Origin: Asparagopsis taxiformis
Taxonomy: Eukaryota; Rhodophyta; Florideophyceae; Bonnemaisoniales; Bonnemaisoniaceae
NCBI GenBank assembly: GCA_030407315.1
Contig: JALQPE010000569.1
Location: forward strand, 62,001 to 126,000
Direction: 5' to 3'
DNA length: 64,000 nucleotides
A model generated the notes under the pieces. The model searched no databases. It saw nothing but the letters and a program-made list of their open reading frames with translations, and was not told the DNA's origin. Shown piece after piece: positions 53,652 to 64,000 of this stretch. A program made the translations under genes and the position numbers. Position 1 is the first letter of the stretch. Every line of letters starts with the position of its first letter.

Positions 53652-55469
53652 ATGGGTTCCGCAGTCCCTGATATCGGTCAAATGTTCGATGATGAATGGA
53701 TATCCCATACATCAGCCTTATCCAAGATCCTGACTTACAGAGAATCCGATTTGTCTAAGGAGGAGGTGAATCGCAACATTATTAAAACCAGAACATTCTT
53801 CGAAACTCTGGCTAGTGAAACCAATAGTCAGCTCTCCAAACTCAAACTCACCCTCTTCCAGTGGAGCACGGACGGAACAACTTCCACAATTGATCCAACC
53901 GATGAGCAGATTCTAGAGTCTGCCTTCTGGGTGCTCGGTTTCCGCTTCGGTTCTGCTAATCCGCAAAGAAAGTACTCCGTTATATGCCATTTGGACACCG
54001 TCCCGGCCATTCCGAATGAAGTCTGGGATCCGTTCGACCCCGTGATTGAGCCCAATCTAGATTATCCGGAGGGTTCGGTTTCACCGCAGGATTTCCTCAT
54101 GGGCAGAGGCTGTGTCGACGACAAGGGCCCCGCTGTATCCGCCTTTCTGGTCGCCAGGGCCCTCGCTGTCAAATATGACACTGATCCGATCATGAACGAA
54201 GTGCAATTCGAAGTCATATTCGATACGTCCGAAGAGTCGAATATGTCCTATCCTCATTATGTCATTGACCAGCCGAACGCAGCGTCAACCTTTGGAATTG
54301 TTTTCGATGCCTTTTGGAATGTGTATGCTGAGAAGGGCGGTGAACGACCGGTATTCTCGGTCGATATCGGTCCCAATCCAGCTTCAGGTTTGCACATATC
54401 GTCGTTAATCACAGCGCCTGGCAACTCTACCAACACTATCCCCGATTGGGCTGAGGCTGAGATCAGAGGCGACAAAGAAATGTTGGTTTTATTTGCACAA
54501 AATGTTGAAAATCATTACAAAACATTTGAATTTCCAGATGCGCCGTACAATGCGGCTCCGCTTACAGTGACCGACAATTCGTCTGCTGATGATGCTGTGG
54601 TCGTTCTCCGCACCGATGTTGTAGGTGCACAGCACGGCTCCGCGCCGGAGCAAAATCGTAAGAAAGGGGCTAATCCATTGGTATCGCTAGCCAATTTCCT
54701 TTCCGGCTTGGTAAAGGAGGGAAAGCTCGGAAAGAATGCGTTTTCAACCATATGCGAACTCAATGAATGGATGTGGGGAACAAATGTGTTCGGCGAGGCG
54801 CATGATGTATTGTACAAGTTTGACAATGTGTTCAAGGAGGGCAATGGTACCACATATGCAGTGACCAAAGTGGATTTCGACGATTCGGTTGTCAATTTAC
54901 GATTGGATATTCGCTACGCGATCAAGCATCACATTCCGGATTGGGAGGACTGGATGCTTGCTGACTTGCCGGAGGGGCAATTAGATGGCAAAAAGAGTGT
55001 GCTGGAAGACCGTTTCAAAGGGCTGGTGAAGGATTTCAACGAAAGACAATCGGATGGTTGGAAGGTGATTGTTGAGAGTGAAACATTGTTCTCACCAGAC
55101 ATTCGACAGCCCGATTTGAATCCAAACTTTGAAAAAGTAGAACGCGCTTTCAGGGAAGTTCTGCACCGCGATCCGCCGCGTCTGGCGATAGGTGGCGGCA
55201 CGGATGCAAAGGGGATCACCAATCTACTGGCGGTCGGGCCGTTGTTCGACCCCATGATGGGTCCGCCGATCAATTATCATGGCATCAGGGAGCGTGCGCC
55301 TATTGCGGACATGAAGCAGAGCACTATGGTTCTCATGAAGGTTTTCGAAAACTTGTTCCAGGACGTTGAGGGGCGTCGGGCTGAGAAATTGGAGACGATT
55401 CAACATAATACCGTAGCGCAGATAAGGAGCATATTGCAGTCGGGGCGCACGTTTGTTTGTCAGTGCTGA
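53652..55469 (+). CDS. M20-family metallopeptidase (PepV/ArgE-like dipeptidase)
   Basis: Intact 605-aa protein, start in strong context (ATCATGG). Metal and catalytic motifs are in order: CHLDTVPA with His113 and Asp115, GRGCVDDKGP with bridging Asp156, DTSEESN with catalytic Glu194 and metal Glu195, VFDAFW with Asp219, and GGTDAKG then YHGIRERAP with His543. Enzymes of this family use two zinc ions to hydrolyse dipeptides or N-acyl amino acids. No signal peptide, so probably cytosolic. It is longer than typical PepV (about 470 aa), with extra N-terminal and lid-domain sequence. Substrate cannot be told from sequence. No intron seen. Confidence 0.88.
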   Translation: MGSAVPDIGQMFDDEWISHTSALSKILTYRESDLSKEEVNRNIIKTRTFFETLASETNSQLSKLKLTLFQWSTDGTTSTIDPTDEQILESAFWVLGFRFGSANPQRKYSVICHLDTVPAIPNEVWDPFDPVIEPNLDYPEGSVSPQDFLMGRGCVDDKGPAVSAFLVARALAVKYDTDPIMNEVQFEVIFDTSEESNMSYPHYVIDQPNAASTFGIVFDAFWNVYAEKGGERPVFSVDIGPNPASGLHISSLITAPGNSTNTIPDWAEAEIRGDKEMLVLFAQNVENHYKTFEFPDAPYNAAPLTVTDNSSADDAVVVLRTDVVGAQHGSAPEQNRKKGANPLVSLANFLSGLVKEGKLGKNAFSTICELNEWMWGTNVFGEAHDVLYKFDNVFKEGNGTTYAVTKVDFDDSVVNLRLDIRYAIKHHIPDWEDWMLADLPEGQLDGKKSVLEDRFKGLVKDFNERQSDGWKVIVESETLFSPDIRQPDLNPNFEKVERAFREVLHRDPPRLAIGGGTDAKGITNLLAVGPLFDPMMGPPINYHGIRERAPIADMKQSTMVLMKVFENLFQDVEGRRAEKLETIQHNTVAQIRSILQSGRTFVCQC

Positions 55470-56130
55470 GAGCAATGTATTGTTGCCATGACGTCATGAC
55501 TGATCGGTGGTACATTTGTTGCCGTGCCACACGAATGTGATGGAAACATAGACAATTAGATTAATTACACTTTGGAGGGTACTAGGTTACGTAAATGAAG
55601 CACCGTTTACTACCCCCACCATGTTCAACAACTTACTATCGTGTCTTTGACTTGAACAAACTACTGCGATCCTCCTCCTCATCTCATATACGCGCGTCCG
55701 TCCAGCTCGGATTTTAGTCTGCGGTGGCAACGACCACGCTGCGAACTCATCTCTCAAGTGGTAGATACTCGCGGAAAAGGGAGGCGCACGACTTGGTCAA
55801 CAATTTCATTTCCCTGACCGGACGGTATGACATGCTCTGTTGATATTTTTACACCGCTTGTAATGCGGTACGAGCAGAAAACAAATCGTGGGATCTTGTG
55901 ACATCATAAATTTCCGCAATTACAACACGCAGAGCACGTTGTGATCTCTGCAGGAGGCGCACCAGCCAAAATATATTCTTGCATCATCTTGTCACCACCA
56001 TCGACACTCACGCAACCAACAAAGCAGCATACATCTCAATGCAATCCCTTCTCTGCGACCTACTTAACCACCAATCCCACACCAGCCCCAGCTGAACCAA
56101 CAGTCCATCACTGTACGTGCACACACCTAC
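55470..56130. other. Intergenic region upstream of the serine protease
   Basis: 660 bp holding the peptidase 3' flank and the serine protease promoter. No motif stands out. Confidence 0.45.
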
Positions 56131-57066
56131 ATGAAATTCCTGCAAATACTCATCCCTGTGCTGCTGCTCCACGCCGTTCACGCGGCATCCATCCCGGACC
56201 TGAGCCGGAGTGCGCAATGTCCCATCGTACTCCCGATTGACCAACCAGCCAATGCCACGGCGTCACGCCAAATCCGCGCCAACTACAAGCTTGCATCGCA
56301 ACGCGCCGTTGCACCGCGCATTGTCGGCGGCGATCTGACGACGTCGCGGTCGTTGAACGACGTGCTCGTCTCGCTTTTGTCCGACTATTCGGCGTGCACT
56401 GGCAGTCTCATCTCCGCGCGATGGGTGCTATCCGCCGCGCATTGCGAATTCGACACGACCTGGGTGGCGGAAGTGGGCGCCTCGCAAATTGACGTGGACG
56501 GCACTGTCATCGGCATTAATCTCGCCATCAATCACCCGAAATACACCGACGATACGCCCAAGTTCGACATCGCCATATTGCGACTCGTGCGACCGGCGCC
56601 CACAAAGCGATTCATGCTTATCAATGGCAACCCGGCACTGCCATTGGACAGGAGCTTTGTGCGCGTTGCCGGGTATGGAAAAGTGGAACTCGAGGGGCCG
56701 GAGGAACTTGAAGATGAGCGACTGCGACAGGTGGATTTGCCCGTGGTGAACTTCTGTATCTGCAATGATTATGAGGGTGGAACTTTGGATGAGGAGGCGC
56801 AGTTGTGCACTGGATATCCGTTTGGTGGCTGCGATTCCTGCCAGGGTGATAGTGGAGGTCCGGTGTTTCAGTATGATGCAACGGGTAATCCGGTTGTGGT
56901 TGGTATTGTATCATTTGGTCCTGGATGCGGAGAACGGTATGGACCGGCTGTTAATGTTCGTCCGGATCGCTTCATTCGCTGGATGTCGAGTAATGGGGCG
57001 ATGTTTACTGTTTCGCATTCAGCGCAACAGGTGTTCGCGCCCATCCCTGGCGTGGATGAGCAGTAA
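56131..57066 (+). CDS. Secreted trypsin-like serine protease (S1A)
   Basis: Intact 311-aa preproprotein. The signal peptide is MKFLQILIPVLLLHAVHAAS. A propeptide runs to Arg63, with activation cleavage before IVGG (64-67). The catalytic triad is His104 in SAAHC, Asp146 in FDIAIL and Ser241 in GDSGGP. Asp235, six residues before Ser241, is the base of the S1 pocket and predicts cleavage after Arg or Lys. The IVSFGPGC motif replaces the usual SWGxGC. A tail of about 25 residues follows the last helix. The propeptide end (APR) suits trypsin-like autoactivation. Acts outside the cell. Confidence 0.92.
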   Translation: MKFLQILIPVLLLHAVHAASIPDLSRSAQCPIVLPIDQPANATASRQIRANYKLASQRAVAPRIVGGDLTTSRSLNDVLVSLLSDYSACTGSLISARWVLSAAHCEFDTTWVAEVGASQIDVDGTVIGINLAINHPKYTDDTPKFDIAILRLVRPAPTKRFMLINGNPALPLDRSFVRVAGYGKVELEGPEELEDERLRQVDLPVVNFCICNDYEGGTLDEEAQLCTGYPFGGCDSCQGDSGGPVFQYDATGNPVVVGIVSFGPGCGERYGPAVNVRPDRFIRWMSSNGAMFTVSHSAQQVFAPIPGVDEQ

Positions 57067-57414
57067 CTCAACGTTGTTCTACCGCTCAGGCGTATGTTAT
57101 CGAAAGCGCACGCAAGCAACATTCGTGTATAATTTTCAAATTTTGTTATCATTACATAATCATAAAAATTAATTTTGCGAAATTAACTCAACATCATAAA
57201 AATTCCAAGTCATGCTGGCCTGGTACAGTGTGCGAAATTTAAGTGTCGCACCACCCCAGATCCGACCGTTCTCACCCTCAAGTCCGAGTCATTCCACACG
57301 GTACAAACAGTTGTACTCCTTTTGACCGTACAATTTCATTTCAGCGAGTTGTTTCGTTCGAAAACGTTCCAGTTGGACTGCATACAGCTAGATTCAATAA
57401 ACTGATTTATTGGG

Positions 57415-57495
57415 GGAATTTGGCAATAACCACATGACTACTTTGTGACTGTTTTTTGACTAAAATTTAGTTCTGCGCAGCGGTGATGCACGCGT
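57415..57495 (+). repeat. Dispersed repeat tail, second copy
   Basis: GGAATTTGGCAATAACCACATG then CTACTTTGTGACT and TGCGCAGCGG, matching 6640-6712 with a short insertion. Confidence 0.5.
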
Positions 57496-57859
57496 AGCTG
57501 TTAATAGTGGCAAGTTGTCAACCTTGTTGCGTACACAGAGGCTCTCACGTGTACCCGTGGCACCCTTGTCAACTTGCGACGGATGTGGACATCCTCACAT
57601 CCGACAGTCGACCATATAGCCCCCACTCATGACAAGACATCATAGTATCGTGACTGTCTTTGCGAGCTCACCGACTGTCTCGGCGAGATCGAGGACAGAA
57701 CTCAATCCCAAGGTGTATATGAACCACTTAGGCAATCTAGAGAAAAAACAACGACATAACATCAAAAAATTTTTAGTTCGTCCTACAACGACAGAGGAAT
57801 CCCTCAACCAACATTGAAGACCCCGGCTTCCGTGCAACGAAGCCACAAAAAAACCACCA

Positions 57860-57879
57860 CTACAAACTTAGGTTTGTAG
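57860..57879 (+). other. 8-bp stem-loop upstream of gag
   Basis: CTACAAAC / GTTTGTAG with loop TTAG, about 165 bp before the gag ATG. Possibly part of the structured leader of the retroelement. Confidence 0.45.
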
Positions 57880-58043
57880 CCACCCATGCTAGTGGAAGCG
57901 TAGCACGTTCCACCAGCAAAAACACACTTGATCACACAGTGACTGTCAAGTCACCCTCCGTACTCTATCACTTCGAAGTCAAGAGTATCTTGTCCGCCAA
58001 AGAAAGGAGTTGTGTGCGTAACTATCACCACGCCAACTACAAT

Positions 58044-60161
58044 ATGGCACCACCTGGCTATGTACCGCCACCGGAGAACTCCGTGGCTGCTGGATACCTT
58101 CCGATAGAAAATGTCGACCTCCAGAAGCACCCCAAATTCGGGGAGATTGACAAAGACATCGAAAGCTTCAGCACCAACGAAGAAAAAGCGCTCAGAGACC
58201 TCAGTCATTATCTCAAATCGGCTCTGCATGCACTAGATGAAGATGAAGGAAGAGAAATACTGCTCAATTCGCTATCTCCAGAACTACTCGGGAAGGAGAG
58301 CGTGCTTGACCATTCCAGGTTCTTCTACTTACTTCGCAATTTGATGACTTTTCTAGGATTCAAAGTACGGATCGGTACTGGAATCCGAGTCATCCCTGCT
58401 TTATTCGAGTCACTCTTTGAACACGATGATGCCGGAAGAAACCTTGCAACAGACTACTACTGGGCCCACGTGGATAATACCACCCCGCCCAGAAACAGAA
58501 GGGTCGAAAGCCCAAAATCAGTAACCCGGACACCATTGGACAGGAGAAGCGCTGCAGTGGCGAATCACCCGCAGCGACCGGCCAACACAACATCGATGCA
58601 CACGAAATCCGCAGTCTTACCATCAAACGCACCAGCCGGTAGCAGTAGCGATGACGGCATCAGGAAACGGCTGGCATACGGCACAGGAGACATAGTCCAA
58701 ATTGTCGATGCGTCACCCAGAAGCCCACTGGTGCTAGACGCGGAGCAGAATGAGGCGCGTTTCAATGGACAGGGACGAAACAATAGCCGTAATAACGACC
58801 TCCCAATGGAAGCACCAGTGTTCCCCGGATACGAATCGCCGCACGTGCCTCTACATCGACGCAATAGGGAACGCAGACGCGGCCAAACCCCTGACAGTCA
58901 TCGAGAACGAGAAACACGCACGCGTGACTTCGCGAACAGCAAGAATAAGGTATCAATGATGGTGAAAGATTTCAAGTTCAGTGGAGCACCTGAACATGGA
59001 TTAGATCTATACACACTCAAGAAATCATTCGAGGCGGCATGCATCCAACAGGACCTACCATTCGAGGAAGCCAGTGATGTCCTATGGCATTGTCTGGAGG
59101 GGGATGCACAGAGGTTCTTCTTTGAAGAACTACAAGGAAAAAGGCTACACCTGTCAGCAGCCTTCGAGCGGCTAACCAATCGTTTTGATACGCCACATCA
59201 CCAGAGCCAAGCTCAATCATACCTCAATTCCATCTCGATGGACGGAATCAGGTCAGAACGTGGTTGCTCCGATGCAGAAAGCTCTCAACGCCGCACATGA
59301 ACGCATAACGAACACACTCCCCAAGTGTGGACCATTATGTCAGAGCGACGGGTTCAAAATTATGACGATGGAGCGCATCGTTAAGTTTGAAAAATGGGCA
59401 GCGGGCGTCATAACAACAAGATCTTCTAACCCGGAAATGGTGCATTCCAGCTATTACACTATTCTTTGCACCGCAGTCAATCTACATACGCAAATGAATT
59501 GTGATGACACCTACAAGATGTCTCGTGAATCAAAAGACAGCGGTGATCCGCCGCCTAGCCTAAACACCGGGATACCGATACATTACGGCCAGACGTACGC
59601 GATGCCTCAACACTCTGGAAACCGCCGGGGCATACCAAACTCCCAGATGCGCAGTAATCGACAATCCAGCCGTCGTTATATGCCGTCAGGGCGCCGCCCC
59701 TAGCAATAATGCATGAAACCAACCCCTCATCGGGGAGGCACAAACATACGCCGGAGCAGCTAGCAGCTATTAAGGCACGGACCAGATGCGCTTTCTGTAA
59801 TGAAATCGGCCACTGGCGACAGGAATGTCGACACAGACAAAAATCATTAACCGATGTAGTAAAGGGTCGGATACAAGAAAGGCAACGTGATGACCCCGTG
59901 GTCGCACTCGCCGAAGTGCTGAACGAATTGACCCAGGAAGAGGAGGACTACCTCGAATACCGAGGGGGTTGCCATCAGGACGACATCGACCATGCGACCG
60001 GCTCCGGAACTACAGATAGCCACAAAAATGCGCCCGAGACGACCTACCATCAACACATCGATGTGATGCACAATACCTACACGGATGACCACGCTGCACG
60101 TGATGCTTACACGATATTCGATGCGATGACGTCTACTACAAGGAGCGAGGCAGATTTTTGA
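58044..60161 (+). pseudogene. Copia-type gag with CCHC zinc knuckle, frameshifted
   Basis: The frame opens at 57,939 with GTG. The first ATG is 58,044 (MAPPGYVPPPEN). A Pro/Arg-rich N-terminal half is followed by a gag capsid-like region near 58,960-59,200 (FSGAPEHGLDLY, CLEGDAQRFF, AFERLTNRFDTP). Protein sense then moves to the frame 59,185-59,703, and after stops to 59,709-60,161. The last piece has the zinc knuckle CAFCNEIGHWRQEC (CX2CX4HX4C), which binds the RNA genome. At least two frame changes disable it unless read through. Confidence 0.75.
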
Positions 60162-61790
60162 CACCAGAGGGCCTCAGTGAGGACAGCCCTCTGAAATCAG
60201 ACGACTTCATCCATAAGAAAAACCCGATACCAGCATCTATGAATCCAAAGACCAAAACGGATGACAAAGTCGATAAAAGTCCTCGCCAGCAGCATCCCTC
60301 GCATCCGCAGATGGGATTCTACGACCACCCACGACCACCTGAAGAAATCAACACAGTACTTAACCCACAACAACTTAGCCAACAAAATCCTTCTCCACAA
60401 CTGCTTACGCATTTAAAATCGTCAGGCTCACACCCCGTCTGTGACGGAAACAATGAGTTTGTAATACTAATGAGCATTAACCAGCTCAAAACGACTGACA
60501 GATCGTCCCCTCACACGTTCCTTGGAGCCTTGCTAGACACAGGCGCACAAAAGACCGTCATCGGCGAACGTCAAGCAAAACTATACTGCGAAAATTTTGG
60601 AATTCCATTCCGACTATCGCAATCCTGGACGCAATTCAGATTTGCTTCGGCGACATCCAAAGCGCTCGGGAAACTCCTCATAGTTATACCAACTCCTGAA
60701 GACCACATACGAGCATCCGTCGACGTCGTGAAAGACGATGTACCTCTCCTACTAGGACTCGATATTTTCGACCGTTACGGGTTGCAATTCCTCTCTGTGG
60801 AGAATCAACTCGAAAGTGTAACCCAAAAATGGAGACTACCAGTAATACAGTGGAGAGGACATGCGTACCTACGGTGGACTCCAGACGCGTACAGTGTGAA
60901 CTACTCACGATCACAACTGTATCGCTTGCACCGCCACCTTCATCACCCAAGCGTTGACAAGCTGTATAATCTCTTGCGACGAGCGGACCCGCAAAAGCTC
61001 ACACCAGACACCCGCGCACTGCTACGCGATATAGCCGACAACTGCGACGCGTGCACACGTATCTCCAGCCGACCAATATCCTTCCGTATCAGAGAAGCCG
61101 ATAAACTTCGCTTCAACGAGGAACTCATGATGGACATCATGTACCTACCGGATAAAAAGGGAAAACAAAAACCCGTACTACACATCGTTGATGTTGCGAC
61201 ACGTTTCAGCGCAGCAACGTTTCTGGACCGTGTCGACGTCGGGTCTGTGTGGAGAGCATTCCTGCGAATCTGGACTACAATGTATGTCGGATACCCTGAG
61301 TCGCTACTCACAGACCAAGGATCTGTGTTCGTATCGACCGAATGGTCGAACGCGTGTGAAGTGTTCAACATCCAAATACGTCACACCGGCACAGAGAGCC
61401 ACAATTCCCTCGGCGCGGGAGAAAAGTACCACCACACACTGCGCACAATTTACCTAAAAGTGCAACACGAATTCCGGTCAATAGACGACCAGACATTATT
61501 ATCAATGTCCGTCAAAGCCCTTAATGATACCGTCGGTCCAGACGGCTTGGTACCATCACTGCTTTTATTCGGCGTATTACCGAAGTTACCTACCGTGTCA
61601 CCGCGGGACTTCCCCATACACAAGGAGCGTCTTCGTGCCATGGTGGCTGCAAGAAAACATTATGAGCAATTGGTGTCTAAGCGACGTGTCAACCTTGGAA
61701 TGCTTAAGACAGTACCCCCTCGGCCGATTATGACATACAACCGGGGGATTATTGTAGGACCAGCCGGGACGGCGGTCACTAGGAGAGTTC
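60158..61790 (+). pseudogene. Copia-type protease and integrase, no reverse transcriptase
   Basis: The open frame runs on to 62,299, but element homology fades near 61,690-61,790. The aspartic protease has LLDTGAQKTVIG and the second motif LLLGLDIFDRYG. The integrase zinc site has LHRHLHHPS and CDAC. The core has MMDIMYL, LLTDQGSVF and SLGAGEKYHHT for D, D and E. Protease directly followed by integrase fits Ty1/copia order. RT and RNase H should follow but are replaced by CpG-rich DNA and an LTR-like repeat, so the element is truncated. Confidence 0.8.
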
Positions 61791-62164
61791 TAGAATCGCT
61801 TGCCGTGTCAGGGCGTAGTGAACCGGATCGCGCTGGTGAACTTGCGTTTCGCACGTCGCGCGGTCGCGGTGGCGATCGGGTGGTACAACGGCGGAACGCG
61901 CAGGGATCGATCGCAACACGGGATTCGCGGGCCGGCGCAAGCCGTGATCTCAGGGGGAGATCACCGAGTAAACTCGAGCACAACGCGATCCACACAGGGG
62001 TCGTAAATCCCTGGCCTAGTGGGGTGCGAGGCAACGCGCGCTATCGCGGTGCGACGCAGTTCGACGATCGGTTTATGCGCAGCGCGCACGCGAACGTCGG
62101 CGATCGTGAGCAACCCCGCACGCATTGTCGTAACGCAATCGGTCCTCGCGACGCGCTAGACACT
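61791..62164. other. CpG-rich sequence fused to the truncated pol
   Basis: Composition changes sharply to GC- and CpG-rich DNA (many CGCG, GATCG). The pol frame stays open by chance into Arg-rich nonsense. Origin unknown. Confidence 0.5.
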
Positions 62165-62824
62165 TGTGGAACAACGTTAGTTCTAGATAGCTGGTACGAG
62201 CTACGGACACGCTGTCCTTACGAAACGAAACGAGCAGTCCACCCGCTGGTGTTTGACTGTATTGTTAGAACGGTAGAAGGTAGAGTGGTTAGCGAGTAGA
62301 CACGAGCGTCACGACGCAACAATCCACGCGAGGATTACGTTAGCAAACGAGGTGGTACGTCACCGGAGGCGCTCTCAACCAAGCCCGGAGGCACTACACG
62401 CAATCAGCCTTACGTGCGGCGATGGGTAGGGAGTACGCAGCTCGACGGAGACGAAGCCTCGTTAGGCAGAACGTAAACGTAAAACGTAGAAGTCAGTCGT
62501 AGACTAGAGCCGTTGCTCGATCGTTGTCTTGTCCCCTTTCCCTCCCGGCACGATGCCAATACCTATATGGCCACGATGGCATCGCTTTACAGTGTAAACA
62601 CTGTTCGTAACGTCCCCGAATGGGAAAGGACCTTGTGGGTCACACGTAGGGACCCGTTGGTCCGTTGGCCGTTGCCAGTACGTTCGTTGCACACGTGTGC
62701 CGGTTGCGCGCGCGCATGCGCCAGCAATGTTCGTGCATTGCTGTCGCCGGTCGTGTCCGCCGAGATTCGAATTCCGCGGAAAAACGTAAATATTTGCAAT
62801 TTCGGAATTGCCACGTATACTACA
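62165..62824 (+). mobile_element. 660-bp LTR-like element, copy 3
   Basis: Same TGTGGAAC start and TATACTACA end as copies 1 and 2. Flanks ACACT and CAGCC are not a target duplication. Frames inside it are not genes. Confidence 0.7.
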
Positions 62825-63182
62825 CAGCCCCACCCCCACACGTGGACGTCCCGGCCACGCGAGGCCCTTCAGGACGCGCCTGAGACACGGGGCCGTGGCG
62901 CCTTTTCGGGTACAACTGCGGACGTGGCAGTTGTCCCGAAAAATCTCGTTTAAACGTACGCGGCCCGGTTGGCTGATCGAATCGCTACGGCGCCGGAGCG
63001 CGCGCGTGCGCTCCGGCTCTTTCGTAATCATCGCGGCCCGCCCGTTGGCATCGTTCCGTGGTTAGTCGTAGGCCTCGTAGGCTTTTAGCATCGAGCTGCT
63101 TCGTAAACCTTCGTTTGTTTCTTTGCGTAATCGCATGGCTCCGTTGAGCTTCGTAATACGTGTTGGCAGGTCGTCTGCAGCG

Positions 63183-63212
63183 GGGGAGGGGTTAGCGTTA
63201 AGCCCCTCCCCA
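63183..63212 (+). other. GC-rich hairpin followed by a T8 run
   Basis: GGGGAGGGG / CCCCTCCCC stem around TTAGCGTTAAG. It is followed directly by CCACAA, T8, G and TTGTGG, a second small inverted repeat. Confidence 0.6.
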
Positions 63213-63395
63213 CAATTTTTTTTGTTGTGGCGTCTACCCCGTCGGGTGTCGTAAGGCTTACGTAGCCCGTCTTCCGCGTTCGCAGCGGCGTGTGCCCGTT
63301 GGCAGGTTCGTACAAATCGTAACTATTCGGCTAAGCGGCGGCGCGTAGCGGCGGCTTTTCACTGCGAGTGGTACGTTAACCTCGATCGTTTAGCC

Positions 63396-64000
63396 CGTTG
63401 GCGTGCGTATCATTTAGTAACTAACTCGGAAATCGTTTCCGCCGTCGCTTCTCGTTCGAATGACCCCGTCGGGTGTCGAATTCCGTTGAGCATTCGAGCT
63501 CTTTAGCGCGTAGCACGTCGGTGCTAATTTTAATTTGCTCCGATGAGCTAGGTGAAAATTTCATCGAACGTCAGACCGACTCGCACGTGAGTCGGTTTGA
63601 CGTTCTACGCCGTGGCGTGTACGCAGCAATTCGTCGCAGTACGTTGCGGTTTCGCTGACGACGTGGTGGCCGGCGGGCTTGGCTTATCGTATAGCCATTG
63701 ACGTCATTAGCGCCGTCGCGCTTCACGTTCCCGCGGCTTCACGTTGGCCAGTGGCGTTATCATTTTGTAACTATCTCGGAATTCGTTTCCGCCGTCGTTC
63801 CTCGTGCGGATAACCCCGTCGGGTGTCGAATTCCGTTGAGCATTCGAGCTCTTTGGCACGTAGCACGTCGGTGCCAATTTTAATTTGCTCCGATGAGCTG
63901 GACGGAAAATTCGCCAAACGTCAGGCCGACTCGCGCGTGAGTTGGCTTGACGTTTCACGCCGTTGCGTGTACGCGGCGGTGCGTCGTGGTGCGTCGCAGT
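63396..64000 (+). repeat. 350-bp tandem repeat, two units, second cut by window end
   Basis: CCCCGTCGGGTGTCGAATTC begins at 63,464 and 63,814. GTATCATTT and GTTATCATTT landmarks also lie 350 bp apart. Units are about 85-90% alike by eye. Probably a satellite or array continuing outside the window. Confidence 0.8.

Larger units (their letters stand above)
57067..57938. other. Intergenic, then 5' flank of the second copia-type element
   Basis: Carries the second copy of the tRNA-linked repeat tail at 57,415-57,495. A TGTTA at about 57,499 could be an LTR start, but no 3' partner was found. Confidence 0.4.
62825..64000. other. CpG-rich repetitive DNA to the window end
   Basis: GC-rich, with many short CCGTCGGGTGTCG-type motifs, a strong hairpin and a 350-bp tandem repeat. 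No gene seen. Confidence 0.5.

Noticed and set aside
62513..62953. 146-aa and 175-aa frames in the LTR-like repeat (also at 8.3-9.0 kb and 14.1-14.5 kb)
   Set aside because: Present on both strands of the 660-bp repeat and not conserved between the three copies.

Overview
The window is nuclear DNA of a eukaryote. The host genes are intronless, lie far apart, and have signal peptides and Kozak-type starts. One eukaryotic initiator tRNA-Met gene is present, and most of the rest is nested transposable elements. The best guess is a florideophyte red alga of the Chondrus crispus type. That rests on overall character (isolated intronless genes, many secreted cysteine-rich proteins, large copia and MULE elements), not on a database match.

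Host genes lie at the two ends. At 2.4-6.1 kb a divergent pair encodes two secreted cysteine-rich proteins with ephrin-receptor/TNFR-like repeats, followed by the tRNA at 6354-6426. At 48.6-51.3 kb a tandem paralogous pair encodes small secreted coiled-coil proteins, each with a cysteine at both ends of the helical region and a shared upstream block. At 53.7-57.1 kb there is an intact M20-family peptidase and an intact secreted trypsin-like serine protease.

From 7.4 to 15.4 kb lies broken repetitive DNA: a Myb/SANT-like pseudogene split by a 660-bp LTR-like insertion, a hairpin-rich leader, a large frameshifted gag-like gene interrupted by a second LTR-like copy, and a coiled-coil ORF. From 15.4 to 27.7 kb is a 12.3-kb structure of nested inverted repeats (foldback type). 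It has near-identical 1.5-kb inner arms, subterminal tandem repeats, many GGACGTCC sites and seven copies of a 34-nt perfect-stem hairpin. No transposase is visible in it. From 29.4 to 33.9 kb is a decayed Ty1/copia element on the minus strand whose polyprotein carries a Tudor-like module between integrase and reverse transcriptase.

The most striking part is 34,281-48,075. This is a Mutator-like (MULE) element with a perfect 11-bp target duplication and near-identical 3.0-kb terminal inverted repeats. It encodes an intact 1636-aa protein fusing a Ulp1-type SUMO protease to a MULE transposase. Because the repeats extend into the gene, the left arm carries a second, protease-only gene. A second MULE (43,096-47,797) has inserted into the right arm and made a perfect 9-bp target duplication. 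Its transposase is interrupted by two one-base frameshifts, both at T6 runs.

From 58 to 61.7 kb is a second copia-type element (gag, protease, integrase) lacking reverse transcriptase. It runs into CpG-rich repetitive DNA that contains a third 660-bp LTR-like copy and a 350-bp tandem repeat reaching the window end.
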